A stretch of 37,450 nucleotides of DNA. Source: Candidatus Pelagibacterales bacterium. Lineage in GTDB: Bacteria > Pseudomonadota > Alphaproteobacteria > TMED109. The DNA lies in assembly GCA_002720535.1 (NCBI GenBank), contig PBIU01000005.1, positions 48,385 to 85,834 of the forward strand. The letters run 5' to 3'. The notes beneath the pieces were generated by a model that did no database searches, had not been told where the DNA came from, and saw only the letters and a program-made list of their open reading frames with translations. Below, piece after piece: positions 28,124-37,450 of the stretch (positions are counted from its first letter, which is position 1; each line of letters begins with the position of its first letter). The translations under genes and the position numbers were made by a program.

Positions 28124-29921
28124 TCCTAGCGTAGTATTTTGTGATTCATATGAGGCTTTAAATACGCTTTATTCTAGAGGTTTGTCTGAGACTACTAAAA
28201 TAATTACAAAATCCCCACGAATATTAAGCTCTAATAATAATTATGTTCAAGATTTAGAAAAAGATGTAAATAATAAATATAATGAAATTTATAGAAATAA
28301 ATCAAAAGAATATACTTATGAAATTTATAATAGTTTAAAAAAAGAAAAAAATATTTCTGAATATAGCTTGTTATGTTCACAAAAATTTTTGAAATTTTAT
28401 AATCAAATATATTTTGCAAGTTTATTTAGCGATAGTTTTCTAGGAAGAGAATTTTGGGTAATTAAGCCCATTTGTAAAGATAAAAAAATAAATTATGCTA
28501 TTTCTTCTGATATTTATAATATTTTAGAGCTTCACCCAAATTGTAAAATCAAGGAAATTCCAGTCAATTCAACTAATGAAAGATCCGCTCGTGGGGATAG
28601 TAAAGTAAGTCTTTATTCACGCTTACGTATCGTAGGGTATAAAGGCATATTTTGGAATTTTTTGAATTTAATATCTTTTTTATTTAAAAGTAATAAAGTT
28701 AAAATAGCTATAATAAGTAGTAACGAATTAGTGAGAGATATTAGTTTTTATCTTTTATGGAGAAAGAATCTTAATATATTTTACTTTAAGAAATTTTTTA
28801 ATTTTAAAAATAAAATAGTGATTATTAAAAATGAAAATATAATTAAAAATATTAGTGTTATTGTAAATAAAATTTTTCTAAAAGCATTGAGGGACGTACC
28901 ATCAGAAACTATTAGAGAATTATTAATAGCTAAATGGAACATAGAATTAATAGATATTATTAATTCATATAGAACATATAAGCATAATATTAAAAATATT
29001 TTAGATAAAAAAAAGATAGATTTTATTTTAATTGGTTATTTAGATATGCTTAAAGGGCTTGCTCTTCATAATATATGTCAAAATAAAAGTATACCCTTAA
29101 TATCATGCCAACATGGTATTACAAGAGAGATAATATTTGATCCTAACATGAGATCAATATTTTTTGAAACGAGTTTTAGCGACTATTTATTTTGTTATAA
29201 TGATATGTCTAAGAAAGTTACGCAGTCTGCAATGTATTATAATCAAAATAATATTTATAATATCGGTCTTCCTTCTGATTATAGAAACTTTATTTCTAAA
29301 AAAAATAAGAGTAAAGAAATTTGTTATATTTCTACAATTTTATTATCCGGCGGTATTCCAAATTTTATAGCACCTGAAAAGGATATTGAATTAATAAATT
29401 GGGAATTAAAACTGATAAATAAAGTTTTTAAAAAAACTATAAAGACTATAGATTATAAACCTTATCCTGCTATTAGATATGCAGAAAATGACATTAGTAT
29501 TCAGGCTGTTAAGGAAGATAATAATCTAAAATTAGTGGGTACTCATATAGATTTAAGATATATAATTTCAAATTATGGCCTATTAATAACTTCTGGTGCT
29601 ACAAGTACTTTAGGATGGTGTGTTCAATCTAACATTCCTTTAATAATTATAAATAGAAAAGGCTCGCTTTCAATAAAAGAAAGCGTAATTCATGATTTTA
29701 AAAAAGCTTTTTTTATTTTTGATGATTCAGATGAAAATTGGACTAAAAAATTAAAATCATTTTTAGAAAAAGAATATTCAGATATATTAAAGTTATGGAG
29801 AAATAAATTAGATACTAGACCTGCTATTATAAAAAAGTATTTTGGTGATGTTAACTTAAATGCAGGCAAGAATGGTGCAAATATTATTAATAATATAATT
29901 AGAGAACAAAAATTTGGATAA
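28119..29921 (+). CDS. putative surface-carbohydrate transferase (QHG-type GT-B); track start 28182, coding appears to extend to ATT 28119 or ATC 28116
   Basis: LISCQHGITREI, SGATSTLGWCVQSNIPLIII; upstream in-frame INPSVVFCDSYEALNTLYSRGLSETTKIITKSP. Confidence 0.6.
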   Translation: MNPSVVFCDSYEALNTLYSRGLSETTKIITKSPRILSSNNNYVQDLEKDVNNKYNEIYRNKSKEYTYEIYNSLKKEKNISEYSLLCSQKFLKFYNQIYFASLFSDSFLGREFWVIKPICKDKKINYAISSDIYNILELHPNCKIKEIPVNSTNERSARGDSKVSLYSRLRIVGYKGIFWNFLNLISFLFKSNKVKIAIISSNELVRDISFYLLWRKNLNIFYFKKFFNFKNKIVIIKNENIIKNISVIVNKIFLKALRDVPSETIRELLIAKWNIELIDIINSYRTYKHNIKNILDKKKIDFILIGYLDMLKGLALHNICQNKSIPLISCQHGITREIIFDPNMRSIFFETSFSDYLFCYNDMSKKVTQSAMYYNQNNIYNIGLPSDYRNFISKKNKSKEICYISTILLSGGIPNFIAPEKDIELINWELKLINKVFKKTIKTIDYKPYPAIRYAENDISIQAVKEDNNLKLVGTHIDLRYIISNYGLLITSGATSTLGWCVQSNIPLIIINRKGSLSIKESVIHDFKKAFFIFDDSDENWTKKLKSFLEKEYSDILKLWRNKLDTRPAIIKKYFGDVNLNAGKNGANIINNIIREQKFG

Positions 29922-30495
29922 TATTAAAGCTTTAAAAGAAAGTGATATTTATATAAGGCCGTTATTAAGCGAAGATATAACAGTTAGATATCTATCATGG
30001 TTTAAGAACGATATTGTAACTAAGTTTTTAGATGCAAAAAATTTAAAAAAAAATGAAGTTATAAAATACTTAAATTATGGGAAGGAATCAGGTAGTTACT
30101 ATATTTATGCTATATGTCTAAAATCAAATGATATGCATATAGGAAATATTAAAATAGGTCCTATAAAAAGGAAAGATGGAATATCAGATTTAGTTACTGT
30201 TATTGGAGATGATTATTATTGGGGTAAGGGTTTTGCCAAATACGCAATCATTTCTGCAATAGATATTGGTTTTAATCAAGGAGGCATAAGAAAATTTAGT
30301 GCAAGTATTAATTCTTTAAATATTTCATCTTTAAAAGCTTACACATCGGCAGGAATGAAAAAAGAGGCTATTATTCAGAATTATTTTTATAATAATGTAG
30401 AAAATGAAATTATTATTTCGGATAAAATATATGTTGGGTGTGAAAATAAAAAATTTAATATGGATCTTTTGCAGAGTTGGGAGCCTTTTTCCTAG
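29914..30495 (+). CDS. pseH: GNAT N-acetyltransferase (PseH-like)
   Basis: IYIRPLLSEDITVRYLSWFKND, DDYYWGKGFAKYAIISAIDIGF; between pseC and pseI. Confidence 0.75.
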   Translation: MDNIKALKESDIYIRPLLSEDITVRYLSWFKNDIVTKFLDAKNLKKNEVIKYLNYGKESGSYYIYAICLKSNDMHIGNIKIGPIKRKDGISDLVTVIGDDYYWGKGFAKYAIISAIDIGFNQGGIRKFSASINSLNISSLKAYTSAGMKKEAIIQNYFYNNVENEIIISDKIYVGCENKKFNMDLLQSWEPFS

Positions 30496-30519
30496 AGGTT
30501 TTAGGGTATATATCTAATC

Positions 30520-31539
30520 ATGAAAACTAATTTTAAAATATTTAATAAGAATATTTATCAAGACTCGCCTTGTTTAATAATTGCAGAAATTGGAATTAAT
30601 CACCTTGGGGAAGTAAAACTATGTGAAGAAATGATATTATCTGCGTTAGATGCGGGAGCAGATTGTGTTAAATTACAAACTGTAAATGTGGAAGAAAGTT
30701 ATCATCCAAATACGGAATCATATAGAGTTTTTAAAAATGCGGAACTAAATATTGAAGAACTTAAATACCTTATTAAAATAACTGAAAAAAATAATGGTTT
30801 TTTATTTTCTACACCGGGTGATATATCTTCCTTAAATTTATTGAGTCTTTTAAATATACAAGCATATAAAATTTCTTCAGGTCTTTTAGGTAATTTACCA
30901 TTAATACAAGAAATTTCTAAAACTAATATGCCTATAATTTTATCTACTGGCATGGCTTCGGAAATTGACATTGATAGAGCTTTAAGTCAAATCAAGAATT
31001 ACGAAAAAACAAATATAGCCCTATTACACTGTGTATCAATTTATCCAGCTAAAAATGAGTTTTTAAATTTACAGTTTATAAGACATCTATCAGAAAAATA
31101 TAATGTTATATCTGGTTATTCAGATCATAGTATAGGCCCTCTAGCCTGCATTTCTGCAGTTGCAAGCGGAGCAAAAATAATTGAAAAACATTTTACTATA
31201 GATAATAATATTACAGGTGCTGATAATAGTTTATCAATGAATCCAAAAGAATTTAAATCTATGTGTAAAAATATTAGAGAGACTGAAGAAATGTTGTATG
31301 GTTCAACATTTAAACCTCATCCTTTGGAAGAAAGTTTAAAAAAATCTAGATATAGAAAAATAGTTGCTGGAGTAAATATTAATAAAGGGGATGAAATAAA
31401 TTTATCTAATGTAAACTTTATGAGAATAGACGATGATTTAGATTCAATTGATGCGTCTGAATGGAATTTATTTTCCGGTAAAAAAAGTAAAAAAAATATT
31501 CAAAAATTTAGTCCTATTACTTTAAAATGTATTTTGTAA
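30520..31539 (+). CDS. pseI: pseudaminic acid synthase (PseI-like NeuB family)
   Basis: IIAEIGINHLGEVKLCEEMI, ILSTGMAS, SGYSDHSIGPLACI, C-terminal SAF-like KIVAGVNINKGDEIN. Confidence 0.82.
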   Translation: MKTNFKIFNKNIYQDSPCLIIAEIGINHLGEVKLCEEMILSALDAGADCVKLQTVNVEESYHPNTESYRVFKNAELNIEELKYLIKITEKNNGFLFSTPGDISSLNLLSLLNIQAYKISSGLLGNLPLIQEISKTNMPIILSTGMASEIDIDRALSQIKNYEKTNIALLHCVSIYPAKNEFLNLQFIRHLSEKYNVISGYSDHSIGPLACISAVASGAKIIEKHFTIDNNITGADNSLSMNPKEFKSMCKNIRETEEMLYGSTFKPHPLEESLKKSRYRKIVAGVNINKGDEINLSNVNFMRIDDDLDSIDASEWNLFSGKKSKKNIQKFSPITLKCIL

Positions 31540-31603
31540 TACTATGGCTGAAAATTATACATACTTAAAGCATGGTCTATATTTATAAACTTAGGATATC
31601 TTA

Positions 31604-32656
31604 ATGTTTAAACATAGAGTTTTAATAACAGCAGTCTCAGGTGCTTTGGGACCACAAAATATTAATTTTATGAAGAACTCAATTAAAGGAGATGTATGGG
31701 TTTTAGGTGTAGATGTAAAACATAATTATGTTGCAGAAAATAATGCTAATGAATTTGCATTAGTTCCCCTAGGAAATACTAAAAAATATATTTCTAGAAT
31801 TCAGGAATTAATTAACCTTCACAAGATTACAATGGTACTTCCCTGTTCAGATGAGGAAGCTATAAACTTATCAAGAAATAGAGAAGTTATAGAGAGTAAA
31901 AGTACATTATTAGCAACAGCAAAAATATCGACTATTAAAACTATATCTAATAAAATACTTACTTATAATTTTTTTAAAAAAGTTGGTATAACAGTGCCAG
32001 ATTTTAGAGTATGCAATAATGAACTAGAATTAATTAAACATGCCTCAAATTTTTATCAAGAAAGGGGCTCATTTGTTATAAAAGATGCTATTGCTAGGGG
32101 TAATAGAGGAACAATATTGGTAGATAAAACTATTAAAGGTAGGCAAGATTATATGGGCTCCAGAGAATTACATATGGGTTGGGAATATTTTAATGATAAT
32201 TTTAAGAAGTTTGTGGATCAAACTTTTCCGAAATTAATTACTGAGCGCCTTTATGAGCCGTGTTATGATATAGATGTATTATCAAAGGATGGAAAGTTAA
32301 TAAATGCTATTGCTCGGGAAAGAATAAACCCTGCAGGTGTTCCTTATCATGGAAATATTATGAGAAATAATAATAAATTAACTAATTTAGCAAAAAAAGT
32401 GTCTGAGTATCTAGAATTAACTTGGTTATATGACATTGATATAATGACTAGAAAAGATGGAACACCTGTATTATTAGAAGTAAATCCCAGGCCAAGTGGT
32501 AGCTCAGCCGCTTCTATGCAGTGCGGAGTTCCCCTTTATAAAAACTTATTAGAGTTATTTGAGAGAGATGATTTTCAAGAAAAAAATTATTTTGTCGATG
32601 GAACAATTATTAGTCCTAGTTTTATATGTAATGTTATTAAACCGAAAATAAAGTAA
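31604..32656 (+). CDS. ATP-grasp (CarB-like) protein
   Basis: Central FVIKDAIARGNRGTILV; VLLEVNPRPSGSSAASMQCGVPLYKNLLEL. Confidence 0.75.
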   Translation: MFKHRVLITAVSGALGPQNINFMKNSIKGDVWVLGVDVKHNYVAENNANEFALVPLGNTKKYISRIQELINLHKITMVLPCSDEEAINLSRNREVIESKSTLLATAKISTIKTISNKILTYNFFKKVGITVPDFRVCNNELELIKHASNFYQERGSFVIKDAIARGNRGTILVDKTIKGRQDYMGSRELHMGWEYFNDNFKKFVDQTFPKLITERLYEPCYDIDVLSKDGKLINAIARERINPAGVPYHGNIMRNNNKLTNLAKKVSEYLELTWLYDIDIMTRKDGTPVLLEVNPRPSGSSAASMQCGVPLYKNLLELFERDDFQEKNYFVDGTIISPSFICNVIKPKIK

Positions 32657-32657
32657 T

Positions 32658-33812
32658 ATGAAGAATATTAAATTTCAAGATACCTCTTTGAGAGATGGAG
32701 AACAAACTCCAGGTGTTGCATATAACCTCCAAGACAAAATTAGAATTACAGAACAACTAATAAAATTAAATGTTGATAGTATTGAGGTTGGTTTTCCTGC
32801 TGCTTCAAAAGATGAAGCAGCAATTGTAAAAGAAATTTCATTAAAATATAAAAATAATAAAAATATATTTTGCGTTTTTGCAAGGGCTATTAAGGAAGAT
32901 ATAGATATTGCTTATGAAAGTATTAAAGAAGCAAAATTCAAAAGATTACAAATTGTTGCTCCTGCATCTGACATACACATTAAATATTCTACCAGTAAAG
33001 ATAAAAAATCTATACTTAAAGATTTAGAGGCAGCTATTAAATATGCGTCTTCAAAATTTCAAGATATTCAATTTACCGCACAAGACGCTCCTCGAGCAGA
33101 TTTAAAATTTTTAAAAAAACTAATAGACACAGCTATTAAAAATGGAGCAAGAATTGTTTGCTTGCCAGATACTTCTGGTTTTTGCTTGCCAGAAGAATAT
33201 GGAAAATTAATTTCTTCAATAAAAAAACATATAAGCTTAAATGATGTTACAATATCAGCTCATTGCCATAATGATTTAGGGTTAGCAGCAATAAATACTA
33301 TTGCTGCAATAAAAGCAGGTGCTGATCAAGTAGAATGTACTATAAATGGAATAGGAGAAAGAGCTGGTAATACTCCTATGGAAGAAATTGCCGTTATAAT
33401 AAATTTAAAATATAAGGAATTATATACTAATGCTTTAAACTTAAAATATTTTAAAGAAGTTAGTAATATAATGTCTGATATAACAGGTTTACAAGTCCAT
33501 GTTAATAAACCTTTGTTTGGAAAGAATGCATTTCTACATTCTTCCGGCATGCATCAAAAGGCTATTATAAATAATAAAGAAACTTTTGAAGTTATTAATG
33601 CAGAAGATTATGGAATAAAAGGGGGTAAACTATCAATAGGAAAATTATCTGGTAAAGCTGGTGTTGTTAACTACTTAAAACAGATGAATATTATTTTAGA
33701 TGATAAAGAATTAAAAAAAGTTATGGAATTAATAAAAAAAGAAGCAATAAATATTAAAGAGTTTAATAAAGATAAAATTATTAGAATACTTAAAAAACAA
33801 AATATTAATTGA
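32658..33812 (+). CDS. HMGL-like / 2-isopropylmalate-synthase-like protein without a LeuA regulatory domain
   Basis: FQDTSLRDGEQTPGVAYN, ISAHCHNDLGLAAINTIAAIKAGADQVECTINGIGERAGN, FLHSSGMHQ; ends at 384 aa. Confidence 0.8.
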   Translation: MKNIKFQDTSLRDGEQTPGVAYNLQDKIRITEQLIKLNVDSIEVGFPAASKDEAAIVKEISLKYKNNKNIFCVFARAIKEDIDIAYESIKEAKFKRLQIVAPASDIHIKYSTSKDKKSILKDLEAAIKYASSKFQDIQFTAQDAPRADLKFLKKLIDTAIKNGARIVCLPDTSGFCLPEEYGKLISSIKKHISLNDVTISAHCHNDLGLAAINTIAAIKAGADQVECTINGIGERAGNTPMEEIAVIINLKYKELYTNALNLKYFKEVSNIMSDITGLQVHVNKPLFGKNAFLHSSGMHQKAIINNKETFEVINAEDYGIKGGKLSIGKLSGKAGVVNYLKQMNIILDDKELKKVMELIKKEAINIKEFNKDKIIRILKKQNIN

Positions 33813-35870
33813 ATGAAAAATAATAAAAAAATTATAGCTATTATTCAAGCTAGAGTTAATTCTACGAGGTTACCCAATAAGGTATTATTAAAACTTAATA
33901 AAGTCCCGACAATAATAAGAATGATTGATAGACTTAAGATATCTAATCTTATCGACGAAATTTGGGTAGCCACAGGTACGTCTAAAATTAATGATAAGCT
34001 TGTAAGAATTTTAGATTCATCAAAAAATATTAATGTATTTAGAGGAGATGATCTTGATGTATTATCAAGATATATTGAGGTAGCTAAAAAAACTAAAGCA
34101 AATATTATTATAAGATTAACCGGGGATTGTCCGCTAATAGACTCTGAAATAGTTGATAATACTGTTAAATTATTGATTGATAAAAAAGCTGATTATGCTT
34201 CTAATATAATTAAAAGAACATACCCAGATGGATTAGATGTTGAGGCATTTACATATAAGACTTTATTGGAAACAGATAAAAATGCACCTAAAGGTTTTTG
34301 TCGTGAGCATGTTACAACCTATATGCATGGTTTATACAAAAGCAAATATCCAAAGGGTGATTTTAAAAGAGTATCATTAGAGAATTCTGTTGATTTTAGT
34401 AATTTACGTTGGACATTAGATGAAAAAAAAGATTTTGATTTTTTAAACTCTATTTTTTCAAATTTATCTTATAATGCTTCCTGGTTAGAAATTATTTCAT
34501 TTTTATTAGATAATCCCTTATTACAAATGAATAATAGTATAATAGATTCTAACGAAGGGGCAGTAGATAAAACATTATCAAGTTATAGTAGATATAATAA
34601 AAGTAACAAATTTTTTAAAAAAGCAATAAAATATGTTCCGTTAGCAAGTCAAACATTTTCTAAAAGTTATATTCAGTGGCCAAAGGGGGAAGCACCATTA
34701 TTTATCGAACGAGCATACGGTTCCCAAGTAGTGGATATAGATAAAAACCATTATATAGATTATATATTAGGCTTATTGCCGATAACTCTGGGGTATTGTG
34801 ATAGAGATGTGGATAATGCTGTTATCTCTCAAATTATGAAAGGAAGTATATTTTCTCTACCTTCTAAATTAGAAACTATTCTTGCTGAAAAGTTAGTTAA
34901 TTTAATTCCTTCTGCAGAAATGGTAAGATTTGGAAAAAATGGATCTGATGCGACAACTGCGGCTATAAGATTAGCAAGGGCATATACAAATAGAGATATG
35001 ATAGCTGTTTCTGGTTATCACGGCTGGCATGATTGGTATATAGGTAGTTCCACAAGAGATTTAGGAGTGCCTAATACAGTTAAGAAACTTACACATAAGT
35101 TTATTTTTAATGATGCAGAAAGTTTAAAATATTTGTTTAAGAAGCACCCTAATAAATTTGCTGCTGTTATATTGGAACCAGCAGGATTAGTAGAAACAAA
35201 AGTTAGTTTCCTTAAAGAAATAAAAAAGATATGTAAAGAAAATAAAACATTATTAATATTTGACGAAATAATAAGTGGTTTCAGAATAAATATGGGTGGA
35301 GCACAATTAGAATATGGAGTTAAGCCAGATTTATCGTGTTTTGGCAAAGGTATGGCAAATGGATATCCGTTATCAGCATTAGTGGGATCAAAAAAAATTA
35401 TGAAATTAATGGAAGAAATTTTCTTTTCTTCGACTTTTGGAGGGGATACTATCTCACTCGCAGCATCCATTGCAACAATTGAAAAATTACAAAAAAATCA
35501 AGTAGTAAAAAAAACTAGATTATACGGTAAAAAGTTAATACTGGAATTAAATAAAGTTTGTAAAAATGAGAATATAGATTCTTTTATAAAAATATCTGAT
35601 ATAGATTGGTGGCCTCAGATAATAATTGAAGATCCTCCAATAGAAAAATTCTTATTAATAAGTTTATTAAGACAAGAGCTATTAAAGACTGGAATTATGG
35701 TTAATTCAACCTTTAATTTGTGTTATGCACATACTGTTCCAGAAATAATGGAAGCTACTGTTAAAAGATTTAAGCAGGCAGTTACAAACCTAAAGGTATT
35801 TATAGAATCTCCAAATCCAAAAAAATATTTAAAAGGTAATTTAGTTCAAACTACTTTTAAGGTTAGGTAA
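33813..35870 (+). CDS. fusion: SpsF/PseF-like cytidylyltransferase + class III (GSA-type) aminotransferase
   Basis: N-half IAIIQARVNSTRLPNKVLLKLNKVPTI and IIRLTGDCPLID; C-half FDEIISGFR, CFGKGMANGYPLSALVGS. Confidence 0.82.
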   Translation: MKNNKKIIAIIQARVNSTRLPNKVLLKLNKVPTIIRMIDRLKISNLIDEIWVATGTSKINDKLVRILDSSKNINVFRGDDLDVLSRYIEVAKKTKANIIIRLTGDCPLIDSEIVDNTVKLLIDKKADYASNIIKRTYPDGLDVEAFTYKTLLETDKNAPKGFCREHVTTYMHGLYKSKYPKGDFKRVSLENSVDFSNLRWTLDEKKDFDFLNSIFSNLSYNASWLEIISFLLDNPLLQMNNSIIDSNEGAVDKTLSSYSRYNKSNKFFKKAIKYVPLASQTFSKSYIQWPKGEAPLFIERAYGSQVVDIDKNHYIDYILGLLPITLGYCDRDVDNAVISQIMKGSIFSLPSKLETILAEKLVNLIPSAEMVRFGKNGSDATTAAIRLARAYTNRDMIAVSGYHGWHDWYIGSSTRDLGVPNTVKKLTHKFIFNDAESLKYLFKKHPNKFAAVILEPAGLVETKVSFLKEIKKICKENKTLLIFDEIISGFRINMGGAQLEYGVKPDLSCFGKGMANGYPLSALVGSKKIMKLMEEIFFSSTFGGDTISLAASIATIEKLQKNQVVKKTRLYGKKLILELNKVCKNENIDSFIKISDIDWWPQIIIEDPPIEKFLLISLLRQELLKTGIMVNSTFNLCYAHTVPEIMEATVKRFKQAVTNLKVFIESPNPKKYLKGNLVQTTFKVR

Positions 35871-35989
35871 ATTAAATATTTTTAATTTAGATATAGTAAA
35901 ATAAAATAATAAATAATTCAGAAATAGAACATAAAAAAATTTTTAAAGATATTAATTTATATCTTAAAAAATTTAAAATACATGCATGG

Positions 35990-36784
35990 ATGGATGCGGG
36001 ACTTTTGTTAAAATATACCAGAGGTCAAAATATTTTTCCGTCCTCAGATATAGATTTTGGAATTAAATCAGAAGATACTAAAAAATTAGTTTTGTTTTCA
36101 AAATATATAAAAGATCAAGGTTATTTGGTAACTACTATTGGTAATACTAATGTTATTTTTGAAGGCATAACTATAGTAAAAAAATATAATCAAGATCAAT
36201 ACATAACTATAGACATATACATTTATTATGATCTATATAATCATTACTGTAGGCCTAATAGTCATAAACCAATAAAGCAATATTATATTTCTAGGAATTT
36301 ATTTCGTATTTTTAATAAGTTTAATATAATTAATAATCTAAAATATTTTAGAGATATGTATATAATTGGAATAATTTTAAAATACCTTTCTTGTATTTAT
36401 TCAAAAATTTATTTTAGAGTTGCTACAACATCTCAATTTGCAATACCAAAAAATTTACTAGATAGTTTTAAAGAAGTAGAGATTTTTGGTACTATAGTAT
36501 TTATTCCTAAAAATAATATTGAATATATGCGTTGGCGTTATGGAATTAAATGGAAAATCCCTAATAAAAATTGGAGATTAACTGATGGGAAGATGTTGTT
36601 TTTGAATAATCTAAAAAGTTACTGGTCTTTTTATTCTTCAGCACCAGGCTTTACAAATTCTAAATTATCAATGAATAAAAATAAAACTAAAATTAAATCA
36701 ATTTTTGAATTTAATGAAAATGAGATAGAAATTATGAAAAAATCAAAAATTATATCAAAGTCAATTAAGGATAAATTTGAGTAA
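35990..36784 (+). CDS. LicD/fukutin-like nucleotidyltransferase-fold protein; true 5' end uncertain
   Basis: HAWMDAGLLLKYTRGQNIFPSSDIDFGI motif begins upstream of the first ATG. Confidence 0.6.
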   Translation: MDAGLLLKYTRGQNIFPSSDIDFGIKSEDTKKLVLFSKYIKDQGYLVTTIGNTNVIFEGITIVKKYNQDQYITIDIYIYYDLYNHYCRPNSHKPIKQYYISRNLFRIFNKFNIINNLKYFRDMYIIGIILKYLSCIYSKIYFRVATTSQFAIPKNLLDSFKEVEIFGTIVFIPKNNIEYMRWRYGIKWKIPNKNWRLTDGKMLFLNNLKSYWSFYSSAPGFTNSKLSMNKNKTKIKSIFEFNENEIEIMKKSKIISKSIKDKFE

Positions 36785-36797
36785 TTTAGTGAATAAA

Positions 36798-37450
36798 ATG
36801 TATAAGTTTTCTTGGAAGTCAAAAGGACGAACACTTTTATGGTTAGAAGATAAATTACATTATTCTAGTGTTCCTAAATTAATAGTTTTTACCTATAGTG
36901 AATGGAAAAATAATAAAGAAAAAATATTAAACAAAATTAAAGTAAAATTCATAGATAATAAAATTGCTGTTAGATCTTCAAGTATTAATGAGGACTCCCT
37001 ATATTTTTCTAATGCAGGCGCCTTTGAAAGTTATTTAAATATAGATTTTAATGATAGAAAAAAAATCATAGATACAGTAAATGCTGTATTTAAAAGTTAT
37101 GGAAAGTTACTTTCTAATAGTGATGAATTAATTATTCAAAAAATGGTCGATCAAATTTCAGTTTCAGGAGTGATTTTTACTCATGAAATGAAAAATAGAG
37201 CACCTTATTATTCTATAAATTATGATGATATATCAGGCTCTTCTACAACTGTAACATCTGGATCAAGTAGATATAGTAATAAAACTCTTTATATTCATAG
37301 AGACTCATTAGACGGCGTACGTTCAAAAAGGTTTTCAAAACTTTTACCCTCTATCATTGAATTAGAAAATATATTTAATAGCGATGAACTAGATATTGAA
37401 TTTATCATTACAGATAAATTTGAAATTATAATATTACAAGTTAGACCTAT
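36798..37450 (+). CDS. PEP synthase/PPDK N-terminal-like (PEP/pyruvate-binding) protein, truncated by the window end
   Basis: MYKFSWKSKGRTLLWLEDKL…NKIAVRSSSINEDSLYFSNAGAFESYLNI, open to the last base. Confidence 0.65.
   Translation, partial: MYKFSWKSKGRTLLWLEDKLHYSSVPKLIVFTYSEWKNNKEKILNKIKVKFIDNKIAVRSSSINEDSLYFSNAGAFESYLNIDFNDRKKIIDTVNAVFKSYGKLLSNSDELIIQKMVDQISVSGVIFTHEMKNRAPYYSINYDDISGSSTTVTSGSSRYSNKTLYIHRDSLDGVRSKRFSKLLPSIIELENIFNSDELDIEFIITDKFEIIILQVRP

Noticed and set aside
29164-29370. + strand 68-aa hydrophobic ORF
   Set aside because: Out-of-frame within the 28119-29921 gene, which has clear QHG-type motifs.
31544-31588. 14-codon ORF MAENYTYLKHGLYL between pseI and the ATP-grasp gene, faintly like the start of a radical-SAM glycan protein
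   Set aside because: Too short, no clear ribosome-binding site, resemblance too weak to support a relic call.
1-37450. Search for CRISPR arrays, rRNA, IS elements, toxin-antitoxin pairs, phage genes or defence systems
   Set aside because: None recognised in any frame of the ORF track or in intergenic reading.

Overview
AT-rich bacterial window, probably from an alphaproteobacterium (inferred from gene content and composition, not proven). Almost everything reads on the + strand. Left end: an alpha/beta hydrolase (-), a GT4-type glycosyltransferase, a heptosyltransferase-like GT9, then the conserved block infC-rpmI-rplT-pheS-pheT followed by tRNA-Ser(GGA). Right of the tRNA is an accessory surface-glycan region in two sectors separated by lepA and a small SMR-like membrane gene. 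Sector 1 (8.2-13.7 kb): a truncated SDR tail, a GmhA-like SIS isomerase, a NeuB-cupin fusion, a HAD-like protein, a NeuA-like cytidylyltransferase, a putative glycosyltransferase and an aldo/keto reductase. Sector 2 (16.4 kb to the window end): a winged-helix regulator, a NusG/RfaH-like paralog, PIG-L, an ABC exporter, an asparagine-synthase-like protein, a glycosyltransferase, a glutaminase/N-acetyl-sugar amidotransferase fusion, a full pseudaminic-acid-type set (PseB,G,C,H,I and an F-like domain), an ATP-grasp protein, an isopropylmalate-synthase-like protein, a LicD-like protein and a partial PEP-synthase-like protein. The strongest unexplained signal is a two-layer control system. First, two nearly identical promoters (8862 and 16351) each carry two GTTCA-N5-TGAAC palindromes with 25-bp centre spacing, one in the -35/-10 spacer and one just after the -10; one promoter is in front of the regulator gene itself. 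Second, an ops-like GCGGTAGC element lies directly after the NusG/RfaH paralog, in the leader of the ~20-kb downstream gene run. Other notable points: infC appears to start at a non-canonical AUA codon, two further genes have coding-like N-termini with no NTG start, and an SDR remnant next to the tRNA suggests a recombination junction. All family calls come from reading motifs; no database search was run.
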